From assembly GCF_000967265.1 (NCBI RefSeq), contig NZ_KQ033885.1, positions 186,001 to 250,000 of the forward strand: a stretch of 64,000 nucleotides of DNA, written 5' to 3'. Numbering within the stretch: position 1 is the stretch's first letter; every line of letters begins with the position of its first letter. Both the position numbers and the translations under genes were made by a program. The notes beneath the pieces were generated by a model. The model was not told where the DNA came from. It saw only the letters and a list, made by a program, of their open reading frames with translations, and did no database searches. Source of the DNA: Bifidobacterium mellis. Its GTDB lineage: Bacteria > Actinomycetota > Actinomycetes > Actinomycetales > Bifidobacteriaceae. Shown here piece after piece: positions 17,560-25,674 of the stretch.

Positions 17560-17575
17560 ACACTACATATGGTGG
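17560..17575. promoter_or_regulatory. NrdR box 2 upstream of nrdDG
   Basis: ACACTACATATGGTGG matches 13 of 16 positions of the NrdR consensus acaCwAtATaTwGtgt. Together with box 1 it forms a tandem site on one face of the helix, about 130 bases before the nrdD start. The rest of the 17373-17706 gap shows no gene. Confidence 0.65.
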
Positions 17576-17706
17576 TCACGACGTGATAGAGTGAGTCTTG
17601 TCATCAAGAATGACATCCATGTGATTCGCCGTTCCCGGCATGGAATTCAGGAACGCCAAAGCAAGAGCACATGAACAGTTATTAGAAGACCATATGAGGA
17701 GTGACG

Positions 17707-20118
17707 ATGGATACTGAGGTCATGACCGATAGCGTGAAGGAGCGTGGCATTTCGGATCGCGATGCTGTCGATGGCATTCTGGTCGAGAAGCGCGACGGCC
17801 GGATCGTCGATTTTGATCCCGTCAACATCATGAACGCCATCGAAGCCGCCTTCAAGGATGTCAAGCACGAGGTCAGCCCCGAGGATCGTCAGCAGATCCG
17901 GGGTATGGCCCTGACCGTTCAGTCCGAGATCACCGATCGCTACACCAACCCGGTCAAGATCGAGGACATCCAGACCCTGGTCGAGCACGCGCTGGTCAAT
18001 GCCCATCTTTACGAGATCGCTCGCTCCTATACCTCCTACCGCCTCGACCGTGACATTCAGCGGGCCAAGGCCACGGATGTCAACGAGGCCGTCCATCGTC
18101 TGACCAGCAAGGACGAGACCCTGGTGCGGGAGAACGCCAACAAGGACGCCAACGTCTACGCCACTCAGCGCGACCTGCTGGCTGGCGCGGTCTCCAAGGC
18201 CTCGGCCTTCGCCATGCTGCCCAAGGATGTCTCCAACGCCCATATGAAGGGCGACATCCACTTCCACGACGCGGACTACTCGCCCTTTACGGCCGAGACC
18301 AACTGCTCACTGCCTGATTTCGGCGACATGCTGGCCCATGGTTTCGAGCTGGGCAACGCCATGATGGACTCACCCAAGTCCATCGGTACGGCCGCCACGC
18401 AGATCACCCAGATCATCAAGGACATCGCCGGCTCCCAGTACGGCGGCCAGACGGTCAACCGTTGCGACGAGATGCTGGACAAGTACGCGCGTCTGGACTA
18501 CAAGAAGAACTATTCCATGGCTGAGGCCGTCCTGCCGGACGAAGAGCCCATCGACGTGGCCAAGGATGTCGTCCGGGGACTCAAGGCTCGGGAGGCTGAT
18601 TGGCTCCACCTGGACGATCGTGCCCCTATCGGCGAGGACGCCCCCTTCGACCTGGACGCTCCGCAGATTGTTCGGCTGCGCCAGGTCTATGCCAAGATCC
18701 TGACCCGCAAGAACATCTACGATGCCATGCAGACCATGGAGTACCAGATCAACTCCAACCGTGTCTCCAACGGCCAGACCCCCTTTGTCACCGTGGGCTT
18801 CGGGCTGGGCACCTCCTGGTTCGCCAGGGAGATCCAGCGGGCCATCTTCCTGATTCGTATCCGCGGACTGGGCAAGGACCGCCACACCGCCATCTTCCCC
18901 AAGCTGGTCTTCACCATCAAGCATGGTCTCAATGCGGACGAGGGCGATCCCAACTACGACATGAAGCAGCTGGCCCTGGAGTGCTCGACCAAGCGCATGT
19001 ACCCTGACGTGGTCTTCTACGAGAACCTGGTCAAGATTACGGGCTCCTTCAAGGCCCCCATGGGCTGCCGTTCCTTCCTGCAGGCCTGGACCAACCCCGA
19101 GACGGGCGAGGATGAGGAGGACGGACGCATGAACCTGGGCGTCGTCACCGTCAACATCCCCCGCATCGCCCTGGAATCCCGCGGCGACAAGGATCGTTTC
19201 TGGAAGATCTTCGATCAGCGTATGGAGGTGGCCCACCACGCCCTGCAGTTCCGTATCATGCGCTGCAAGCAGGCCACGCCCATCAACGCTCCCACCCTCT
19301 ACCAGTACGGCGCCTTCGGAAGGCTGAAGCCGACCGACAGCGTGGATACTCTCTTCCGCAACAGCCGCGCCACTGTTTCGCTTGGCTATATCGGCCTCTA
19401 CGAGGCCACCAGCGTCTTCTACGGCAAGGACTGGATGAAGGATCATTCCTGGGATCCGGAGGGCAAGGAATTCGCCCTGAGCATCGTTCGCCGGATGAAT
19501 CAGCTCTGCAAGCAGTGGGAGAAGGCTGAGGGATACCACTACTCGGTCTACTCCACCCCGGCCGAGTCGCTGACCGACCGCTTCGCCCGGATGGACAAGG
19601 AGAAGTTCGGCGTAGTCGACGGCGTGACCGACCATGACTTCTACACCAACAGCTTCCATTACCCGGTCTGGCTGCGGCCCACACCCATGGAGAAGCTCAG
19701 CTATGAACGGGACTTCCCCTATCTGGCCTCGGGCGGTTTCATCAACTACTGCGAGTTTCCCTCCATGCAGCAGAACCCCAAGGCCCTGGAGGCGGTCTGG
19801 GACTACGCCTACGACATCGGCATCGGCTACTTGGGCACCAACACGCCCATCGATCACTGCTTCGTCTGTGGATACGAGGGCGACTTCGAACCCACCGAGG
19901 AGGGCTTCAAGTGCCCCGAATGCGGCAACGACGACCCTGACAAGTGCAACGTGACCAAGCGCACCTGCGGCTACCTGGGCAACCCCGTCCAGCGGCCCAT
20001 GGTCCACGGCAGGCACGAGGAGATCGCCCACCGCGTCAAGCACATGGAGGGCGAGACCGGCCACGTGGTCCTCAAGGACGGATCCACCAAGGAGTGGTTC
20101 GACGACAAGGCCGAATAG
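17707..20118 (+). CDS. nrdD: Anaerobic ribonucleoside-triphosphate reductase
   Basis: An 803-residue class III reductase that makes dNTPs from NTPs without oxygen, using a glycyl radical. The ATP-cone regulatory domain is at the N-terminus (VEKRDGRIVDFDPVNIMNAI near residues 28-47). The C-terminus has the zinc cysteines (CFVCGYEG, then CPECGND) and the radical loop RTCGYLG, with the glycine at about residue 755. The ATG at 17707 follows GAGGAG by five bases. nrdG, its activase, follows after a hairpin. The upstream control region carries NrdR boxes and a Rex-like palindrome. Confidence 0.97.
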   Translation: MDTEVMTDSVKERGISDRDAVDGILVEKRDGRIVDFDPVNIMNAIEAAFKDVKHEVSPEDRQQIRGMALTVQSEITDRYTNPVKIEDIQTLVEHALVNAHLYEIARSYTSYRLDRDIQRAKATDVNEAVHRLTSKDETLVRENANKDANVYATQRDLLAGAVSKASAFAMLPKDVSNAHMKGDIHFHDADYSPFTAETNCSLPDFGDMLAHGFELGNAMMDSPKSIGTAATQITQIIKDIAGSQYGGQTVNRCDEMLDKYARLDYKKNYSMAEAVLPDEEPIDVAKDVVRGLKAREADWLHLDDRAPIGEDAPFDLDAPQIVRLRQVYAKILTRKNIYDAMQTMEYQINSNRVSNGQTPFVTVGFGLGTSWFAREIQRAIFLIRIRGLGKDRHTAIFPKLVFTIKHGLNADEGDPNYDMKQLALECSTKRMYPDVVFYENLVKITGSFKAPMGCRSFLQAWTNPETGEDEEDGRMNLGVVTVNIPRIALESRGDKDRFWKIFDQRMEVAHHALQFRIMRCKQATPINAPTLYQYGAFGRLKPTDSVDTLFRNSRATVSLGYIGLYEATSVFYGKDWMKDHSWDPEGKEFALSIVRRMNQLCKQWEKAEGYHYSVYSTPAESLTDRFARMDKEKFGVVDGVTDHDFYTNSFHYPVWLRPTPMEKLSYERDFPYLASGGFINYCEFPSMQQNPKALEAVWDYAYDIGIGYLGTNTPIDHCFVCGYEGDFEPTEEGFKCPECGNDDPDKCNVTKRTCGYLGNPVQRPMVHGRHEEIAHRVKHMEGETGHVVLKDGSTKEWFDDKAE

Positions 20119-20137
20119 GCTCTGAAAAGACGCAGTT

Positions 20138-20170
20138 AATGGCGGGCCGGGTAGTTTGCGGCCCGCCATT
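20138..20170 (+). terminator. Hairpin between nrdD and nrdG
   Basis: AATGGCGGGCCG (20138-20149) pairs perfectly with CGGCCCGCCATT (20159-20170) across a 9-base loop. It ends 18 bases before nrdG. There is no long T-tract, so it may only reduce read-through or stabilise the nrdD message, giving more NrdD than NrdG. Confidence 0.55.
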
Positions 20171-20187
20171 GTCATGAGGAGGACCAG

Positions 20188-20910
20188 ATGACGGACATAC
20201 AGGGAGCCATGAGGAAGACAGGCGGCCACCGTGATTTCGCTGCTGATGAGCAGGGGCGCGGTCCGGGGGTTCCCTCTGCGCTGACCAACAATCCCAAGGC
20301 CGGCCAGTGGGACGGTCGCCGGCTCAGTCGGGGAATCGTGGCGGACTACAAGCGTCTGGTCATGACCGACGGCGAGGGGATCCGCTGCTCCCTCTACGTC
20401 AGCGGCTGCCCCTTCCGCTGCCAGGGGTGCTACAACGCCTCCATATGGGACTTCGGCGCCGGACACCCCTATACCCAGCGGCTTGAGGACCGCATCATCA
20501 AGGACCTGTCGTTGTCCTATGTGCAGGGCATCACCTACCTGGGCGGGGAGCCTCTGCTCAACACCCCCATGTTGCTCGGCCTTTCGGAGCGAATCCGGCG
20601 CGAGTTCGGCCACGAGAAGGATATCTGGTGCTGGACCGGCTACACCTGGGAGGAGCTGAACCGGCCGGGGGAGACCCCGGACAAGGCCCAGCTGATCTCC
20701 TACCTTGACGTGCTGGTGGACGGACGCTACTTGGAGAATCGGAAGAACAGCCTGCTCCAGTTCCGAGGCTCGGACAACCAGCGGATCATCGATGTGCCAC
20801 GGTCCTTGGAGCAGGGCCAGGTGGTCATCTGGTCCAAGTTGCACGACCAGACCAGGTTCATTCCGGAGACCTACAGCAAGGACCGTCAGCAGGAGCAGCA
20901 GCGGGGCTGA
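20188..20910 (+). CDS. nrdG: Anaerobic ribonucleotide reductase activating protein (radical SAM)
   Basis: A 240-residue radical SAM enzyme. The cluster-binding motif CPFRCQGC is near residues 73-80 and YLGGEPLLN supplies the SAM-binding glycines. NrdG uses SAM to put the glycyl radical on NrdD. About 45 residues precede the usual start of the domain; this N-terminal extension looks disordered. The ATG at 20188 has a good ATGAGGAGG ribosome site. Confidence 0.95.
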   Translation: MTDIQGAMRKTGGHRDFAADEQGRGPGVPSALTNNPKAGQWDGRRLSRGIVADYKRLVMTDGEGIRCSLYVSGCPFRCQGCYNASIWDFGAGHPYTQRLEDRIIKDLSLSYVQGITYLGGEPLLNTPMLLGLSERIRREFGHEKDIWCWTGYTWEELNRPGETPDKAQLISYLDVLVDGRYLENRKNSLLQFRGSDNQRIIDVPRSLEQGQVVIWSKLHDQTRFIPETYSKDRQQEQQRG

Positions 20911-20957
20911 TACCGGCTCCTGCCCTGAATTGGTCTACGTCGCCTTGCCGGGGCACA

Positions 20958-22493
20958 ATGGGTGTCATGACTGATGAGCATGATCACGACGCCAAACCCG
21001 ACCTGCCTAAGGACCTGAGGGTCCGTTTCTGCCCTTCGCCGACCGGCACCCCGCATGTGGGCATGGTTCGAACCGCACTCTTCAACTGGGCCCAGGCCCG
21101 GCACTCGCATGGCACCTTCGTCTTCCGCATCGAGGACACCGATGCCCAGCGCGACAGCGAGGAGAGCTACCAGCAGATTCTGGAGGCCCTCAAGTGGCTG
21201 GGGCTGGACTGGGACGAGGGTGTGGAGGTCGGCGGCCCGGATGGCCCCTACCGGCAGTCCGAGCGTGGCGACATATACCGCGATGTAGCCCGGCAGCTGC
21301 TGGATGCCGGCTACGCCTACGAGTCTTATTCCACCGCCGAGGAGATCAAGGAGCGCAACCTAGCCGCCGGTCGTCCTGCCGCTTTCGGCTACGACGGTTA
21401 CGACCGCGACCTGAGCGAGGAGCAGCGTCAGGCCTTCCGTGATCAGGGCCGGCGACCAGCCCTGCGCGTCCGCATGCCCGACGAGGACATCGCCTTTGAC
21501 GACCTGATTCGCGGACACATCGAGTTCAAGGCCGGGTCTGTGCCCGACTATGTGATTGTGCGCCCCAACGGCGATCCACTGTACACGCTGACCAACCCGG
21601 TGGATGACGCCCTGATGCGCATCAACGTGGTCCTGCGCGGCGAGGATCTGCTCAGCTCCACCCCCCGGCAGATCGTCCTCTACAGGTACCTGATGGAGCT
21701 GGGCATAGCCCGGGCCATGCCCCTGTTCGGGCACCTGCCCTACGTCATGGGCCAGGGCAAGAAGAAGCTGTCCAAGCGCGACCCCGAGTCCAACCTCTTC
21801 CTGCACCGGGAGCACGGCTTCATTCCCGAAGGCCTGCTCAACTATCTGGCCCTGCTTGGTTGGTCCATCGGCCCCGACCGGGATGTCTTCTCCATGGACG
21901 AGATGGTTGAGCACTTCGACATCCGGGACGTCAAGGCCAATCCGGCCCACTTCGATATCGACAAGGCCGTGGCCATAAACGCCGAGCACATCCGCATGCT
22001 GGAGCCACAGGACTTCCTGAACCGGTCCCTGCCCTACCTCAAGCGCGACGGGCTGGTGAGTGCCGAGCGCTGGCAGGACCTGAGCGATCGTGAGCAACGG
22101 ATTCTGAGTGCTGCCGCCCCACTGGTCCAGCCCCGCGTACGTCTGCTGGGCGAGGTCTCCGGCATGGTGGGCAGTCTGCTCAGCCAGGAGGATTACCTGG
22201 AGCCCGAGCCGGACGCCCGCAAACAACTCAAGGATTCCGCCGGACAGGTCCTGGACCTGGCTATCGCCGCCCTGCAGGGTGTGCCGGACCAGGACTGGAA
22301 GACCGATCACCTTCACGACCTGCTTACTCAGGCCTTGGTGGATGAGGGCGGCTATAAGCCCCGTCTGGCCTTCGGCCCGGTCAGGGTGGCGGTCTCGGGA
22401 AGGCGGGTCTCGCCGCCCCTGTTTGAGTCCCTGGAGATCCTGGGCAAGAGTACAACACTCCGAAGGATGTCCAACTTGCGCCAAAACCTCTGA
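20958..22493 (+). CDS. gltX: Glutamyl-tRNA synthetase
   Basis: A class I synthetase of about 510 residues. The HIGH-like motif is in [19 protein letters not shown] near residues 25-43, and the KMSKS equivalent is KKLSKRDPE near residues 272-280. FRIEDTD is also present. It charges tRNA-Glu; actinobacteria commonly use a non-discriminating enzyme that also loads Glu onto tRNA-Gln for later amidation by GatCAB. A tRNA-Glu and a tRNA-Gln gene follow directly, which suits that role. The start (ATG 20958 or 20967) lacks a clear ribosome site. Confidence 0.96.
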   Translation: MGVMTDEHDHDAKPDLPKDLRVRFCPSPTGTPHVGMVRTALFNWAQARHSHGTFVFRIEDTDAQRDSEESYQQILEALKWLGLDWDEGVEVGGPDGPYRQSERGDIYRDVARQLLDAGYAYESYSTAEEIKERNLAAGRPAAFGYDGYDRDLSEEQRQAFRDQGRRPALRVRMPDEDIAFDDLIRGHIEFKAGSVPDYVIVRPNGDPLYTLTNPVDDALMRINVVLRGEDLLSSTPRQIVLYRYLMELGIARAMPLFGHLPYVMGQGKKKLSKRDPESNLFLHREHGFIPEGLLNYLALLGWSIGPDRDVFSMDEMVEHFDIRDVKANPAHFDIDKAVAINAEHIRMLEPQDFLNRSLPYLKRDGLVSAERWQDLSDREQRILSAAAPLVQPRVRLLGEVSGMVGSLLSQEDYLEPEPDARKQLKDSAGQVLDLAIAALQGVPDQDWKTDHLHDLLTQALVDEGGYKPRLAFGPVRVAVSGRRVSPPLFESLEILGKSTTLRRMSNLRQNL

Positions 22494-22561
22494 GCGGGTA
22501 TATTTCTTTTTTGTTGTGCTACTGACCTGCTGAACCGGGTTCGTACGCGGCGAAAAGTGAA

Positions 22562-22634
22562 GCCCCCGTCGTCTAGCGGTCTAGGACTACGCCCTCTCAC
22601 GGCGCCAACACCGGTCCAAATCCGGTCGGGGGTA
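22562..22634 (+). tRNA. tRNA-Glu (CTC), with unusual T-loop
   Basis: A 73-base cloverleaf: acceptor GCCCCCG / CGGGGGT, D-arm GTC...GAC, anticodon loop CTCTCAC with anticodon CTC, T-stem ACCGG / CCGGT, discriminator A. CCA is not encoded. The T-loop reads TCCAAAT, so position 55, almost always U (pseudouridine), is C. The top pair of the anticodon stem (27:43) is an A-C mismatch. The gene lies 68 bases after gltX. Confidence 0.9.
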
Positions 22635-22675
22635 CGACATGTGGCAATCGTCCAAGCGATTGTCGCACAGCCAAT

Positions 22676-22747
22676 TGGGGTATGGTGTAATTGGCAACAC
22701 AGGTGATTCTGGTTCATCCATTCTTGGTTCGAGTCCAGGTACCCCAG
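22676..22747 (+). tRNA. tRNA-Gln (CTG)
   Basis: A 72-base cloverleaf: acceptor TGGGGTA / TACCCCA, D-stem GTG / CAC, anticodon stem GGTGA / TCATC with loop TTCTGGT (anticodon CTG), T-arm CTTGG-TTCGAGT-CCAGG, discriminator G, no encoded CCA. It follows tRNA-Glu by 41 bases. A short hairpin (CAATCG / CGATTG) lies between the two genes. Confidence 0.95.
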
Positions 22748-22770
22748 CGGTAGAGACATTGAGTCCCAGG

Positions 22771-22799
22771 GAGCGGAACGCCGACACGGTGTTCCGCTC
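22771..22799 (+). terminator. Terminator after the tRNA pair
   Basis: GAGCGGAAC (22771-22779) pairs with GTTCCGCTC (22791-22799) across an 11-base loop and is followed by TTCTTGTTT, a fair T-rich tail. It probably ends the tRNA-Glu/tRNA-Gln transcript. Confidence 0.75.
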
Positions 22800-22930
22800 T
22801 TCTTGTTTACGCATTACCATGGAATCTAGGAATGCTTCTGGTTTGCAAAGCGGCGGCCAGTGGTATCCACGAGAGTTGCCCACGGTGTGAGCAAGCAAAC
22901 AAAAAGAGGAGGCCCGGCAGACTGCTATGT

Positions 22931-22954
22931 CAGAGTTTCCGATGACGGAATCTG
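22931..22954. promoter_or_regulatory. Inverted repeat upstream of the NADH dehydrogenase gene
   Basis: TTCCG-ATGA-CGGAA (22937-22950) is a perfect repeat, flanked by CAGA on the left and TCTG on the right. It lies about 110 bases before ndh in a 315-base gap (22748-23062) that is otherwise empty apart from the tRNA terminator. It may be an operator or a leader hairpin. Confidence 0.3.
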
Positions 22955-23062
22955 ATACTTTGAGCATAGAGGCTTGAGTGATGGACCCAATCATCGGCTG
23001 ATCGGGCAACATCACCCGGTATATGAATCATTGTACGATTTTTTCGGTAAAGGTGTGTGATT

Positions 23063-24238
23063 ATGACGACAATCATGGTGTTGGGAGCTGGTTATGCGGG
23101 TCTTCGCGCGGTCAAGAAGCTGGCTCATGCAAAGACTGATGCACATATAGTCCTGGTCAATCAGAATGAGTATCACTACGAGTCCACCCAGTTGCACCAG
23201 GTGGCGGCGGGGACCAAGGAGCCTGCGGACGTGGTCTTCGACCTGCGCAAGTCCCTGCCCGATTCGGTGGAGCTGATTGTCGACAAGGTGGTCGGCATCG
23301 ATCAGGACAACCGCCGGGTCAGCCTGGAGCATCACGATCCTCTGTCCTATGATTACCTGATCAATGCCCTGGGCTTCGAGTCCGAAACCTTCGGCATCAA
23401 GGGTGCCGATGAGTATGGATGGCCGCTCGTCGACGTGGACACCGCTCTGGCGGCCCGTAAGAAGCTGGAAGAGACGCTGGCCCGCTACAAGACCAGCCAC
23501 GATCCGCTGGATCTGAGCATCGTTGTCTGCGGCGCTGGCTTCACCAGCATCGAGTACCTGGGCGAACTGGTCTACCGTCTGCCTCAGCTCTCGAAGCGCC
23601 TGGGCTTCCCCATGGATCAGGTCAAGGTGGATTGCATTGAGGCCTCGCCCAAGATCCTGCCCATGTTCAGCAAGGACCTGGTCGACTGGGCTGTGGATTA
23701 TCTGCGCAAGCGCGGAGTCAACTTCCACACCTCCACCCCCATTACCGAGGTCAGGCAGGATGCCGTGGTCTCCAATGATCAGGAGTTCAAGGCCCATACG
23801 ATCATTTGGACAACGGGTGTGCGTGGTAGCCACGTTATTGCCGATTCCGGGTATAATCAGAAGCGTAACCGTGTAGTGGTCAGGGATGACCTGTCGGTGG
23901 AGCAGCATCCAGAGGAGTTTCTGGTGGGTGATGTCAGCGCCGTTCCCGATCCGCAGTCAGGTCGGCTCTACCCGACCACTGCACAGATTTCGATGGCCCA
24001 GGCTGATACCGCGGCCGCGAATGTCCTTGCCAGAATGCGGGGGCAGGAGCCCCAGCGGTTCACCTTCCGGAGCCTAGGGACCGTGTGCTCTCTTGGCCCC
24101 CACGCCGGGGTTGCCGAAATCGACCGAATGGGAACGCTGAAGCTCAAGGGCAAGATAGTCTCGGTCGTTAAGTGGATTGTCAACGAGCGGTCGGTCCTGG
24201 AGTTGGCCAACGTGCGTACCATGTTGGAGAGCAACTGA
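23063..24238 (+). CDS. ndh: Type II NADH dehydrogenase (NDH-2)
   Basis: A 391-residue flavoprotein with two Rossmann folds: GAGYAG at residue 8 (FAD) and CGAGFTSIEYLGEL near residue 158 (NADH), and EEFLVGDVSAV near residue 290 (FAD). It passes electrons from NADH to quinone on the inner membrane face without pumping protons. The ATG at 23063 has AAAGG nine bases upstream. It is the first gene of the respiratory block and lies just before the cyd genes, so it probably feeds cytochrome bd. Bifidobacterial NADH oxidases of the soluble type look different. Confidence 0.88.
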   Translation: MTTIMVLGAGYAGLRAVKKLAHAKTDAHIVLVNQNEYHYESTQLHQVAAGTKEPADVVFDLRKSLPDSVELIVDKVVGIDQDNRRVSLEHHDPLSYDYLINALGFESETFGIKGADEYGWPLVDVDTALAARKKLEETLARYKTSHDPLDLSIVVCGAGFTSIEYLGELVYRLPQLSKRLGFPMDQVKVDCIEASPKILPMFSKDLVDWAVDYLRKRGVNFHTSTPITEVRQDAVVSNDQEFKAHTIIWTTGVRGSHVIADSGYNQKRNRVVVRDDLSVEQHPEEFLVGDVSAVPDPQSGRLYPTTAQISMAQADTAAANVLARMRGQEPQRFTFRSLGTVCSLGPHAGVAEIDRMGTLKLKGKIVSVVKWIVNERSVLELANVRTMLESN

Positions 24239-24242
24239 ACCA

Positions 24243-24257
24243 GCGTCTTAAAGACGC
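24243..24257. promoter_or_regulatory. 15-base palindrome between ndh and the cyd genes
   Basis: GCGTCTT-A-AAGACGC is a perfect palindrome starting four bases after the ndh stop. As RNA it could fold as a 5-bp stem (GCGTC/GACGC) with a TTAAA loop, too short for a good terminator, so a protein-binding site or processing signal is possible. Confidence 0.35.
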
Positions 24258-24291
24258 CAGGGGCTAGAGGCGATGAGAGAGGAGGACGGAC

Positions 24292-24564
24292 ATGGTCAAT
24301 GCCATGAGGATGTCGCGACATTGTTCTTCGATGGGGAGCCTGTTCGTCCTGCCCTCGCCTCGCCCCGGTTCGTCCTTGCCGACGATGGCCGTCGACCATG
24401 TGTTCATTAAGATTATCGACTACCTCCTGCTCTTCCTCCTCCCGGTGGAAGACACGGTCTGCCGCTCCAGTGTGGCGGATATCTGGAGTGCTCACAGCCA
24501 GGGCGAAGATTCCCGGGCCTGTGCGCGGATTGGCAGGAGCGAGAGGAGAGTGGCATTAGCATGA
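24292..24564 (+). CDS. Small ORF translationally coupled to cydB
   Basis: A 90-codon frame with a strong, well-spaced ribosome site (GAGAGGAGG, seven bases before the ATG). Its TGA overlaps the cydB ATG (ATGA), the same coupling seen between other gene pairs here. Third positions are about 70 percent G or C, a little below neighbouring genes. The product has one hydrophobic stretch (IDYLLLFLLPV near residue 45) and is otherwise Ser/Arg-rich. I recognise no family; it is longer than CydX-type subunits. It could be a leader that sets cydB translation, a small accessory protein, or chance. Confidence 0.4.
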   Translation: MVNAMRMSRHCSSMGSLFVLPSPRPGSSLPTMAVDHVFIKIIDYLLLFLLPVEDTVCRSSVADIWSAHSQGEDSRACARIGRSERRVALA

Positions 24565-25613
24565 GTTTTCTACAAGGTTTGTGGTTCTTTGTCATCGGCC
24601 TGCTTTTTGCAGGATTCCTTCTGCTTGAAGGGTTCGACTTCGGCGTTGGCATGGCTACCAGGTTCGTGGCCCGTGACGGTGATGAGCGCGCCACCTTCAT
24701 GAGGGCCATCGGCCCCCACTGGGATGGCAACGAGGTCTGGCTGATTACCGCCGGTGGCGCTATGTTTGCTGCTTTCCCGCTCTGGTACGCCTCTCTCTTC
24801 TCTGGGTATTATCTTCTGCTCTTCCTGGTGCTCGTCTCCCTGATTCTGCGTGGCGTCTCTTTCGAGTTCGCCTCCCACGCGCTGACCAGCCGTGAGCGTG
24901 GCGTCTGGCAGTGGGCCAACTTCATCGGCTCGCTCTTCGCGCCACTCTTCCTGGGCATGATGCTGACCAGCCTGATCCAGGGCATTCCCATGGACAAGAA
25001 CGGCGATGCCTGGCCCGGGTTCTTCGACGTGTTCAACTGGCTGTCCGTGGTCGGCGGCATCGCTGTCGTCTTCTTCAGCTTCGTTCATGGCCTGCACTTC
25101 CTGAGCCTGAAGCTGGGCGCCATGGATTCCCGCCGGATGCTCAACGTCAGCGAGAAGGCTTACTGGATCGCCTATCCGGCCCTGATTGTCTTCGTGCTCC
25201 TGGCCATCTTCAACACCGACTTCTACAAGGCACGCCCCCTGTCTACCTGGCTGATCACCGTCATCATCCTGGCGTCGGTTATCGGAGGTCACGTTGCCGT
25301 CTTCAAGAAGCGCGGCGGCTACGCCTTCACCTGCTCGGGCATCACCCTGATGGCCATTATCGCCTTTATCTTCAACGGGCTCTTCCCGCGGGTGATGATC
25401 GCTGATGATCCGGCTCATAACCTGCTGATCCAGGATGCCTCGGCATCGCCGCTGACCATGAAGATCATGACCGTGGTGCTTTGCATCTTCCTGCCCATCA
25501 TGCTGGCCTACTTCATCTGGAGCTACTTCATCCAGCGCAAGCGGCTGGACACCGATGGTGCCCACCTGGCTTCGCCTGTGGCCCCTTCGGCCACCGTGGC
25601 TGAGACAGTCTGA
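24561..25613 (+). CDS. cydB: Cytochrome bd oxidase subunit II
   Basis: A 350-residue protein with about nine membrane helices. The family opening is clear: FAGFLLLEGFDFGVGM near residues 16-31, then IGPHWDGNEVWLITAGGAMFAAFP at about 52-75. CydB is the structural partner of CydA in the quinol oxidase that reduces O2 to water. Its ATG overlaps the upstream small ORF. cydD follows 61 bases downstream. CydA is encoded four kilobases away rather than directly before cydB, which is the usual order. Confidence 0.95.
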   Translation: MSFLQGLWFFVIGLLFAGFLLLEGFDFGVGMATRFVARDGDERATFMRAIGPHWDGNEVWLITAGGAMFAAFPLWYASLFSGYYLLLFLVLVSLILRGVSFEFASHALTSRERGVWQWANFIGSLFAPLFLGMMLTSLIQGIPMDKNGDAWPGFFDVFNWLSVVGGIAVVFFSFVHGLHFLSLKLGAMDSRRMLNVSEKAYWIAYPALIVFVLLAIFNTDFYKARPLSTWLITVIILASVIGGHVAVFKKRGGYAFTCSGITLMAIIAFIFNGLFPRVMIADDPAHNLLIQDASASPLTMKIMTVVLCIFLPIMLAYFIWSYFIQRKRLDTDGAHLASPVAPSATVAETV

Positions 25614-25674
25614 AAGTTGAAGGAGGCAGGGGGGCAGTGCTGACAGGACCGGAGCGCATCCGGAGGATAATGCA

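Noticed and set aside
18370-20844. An 824-codon open frame antisense to nrdDG, and many other long frames opposite real genes
   Set aside because: High GC makes the complementary frame stay open. The composition is His/Val/Leu/Gly-rich nonsense, and the sense strand carries clear enzyme motifs.
22640-22665. Third tRNA or small RNA between the two tRNA genes
   Set aside because: Only a short hairpin (CAATCG/CGATTG) is present; no cloverleaf can be built, so it is more likely a processing feature.
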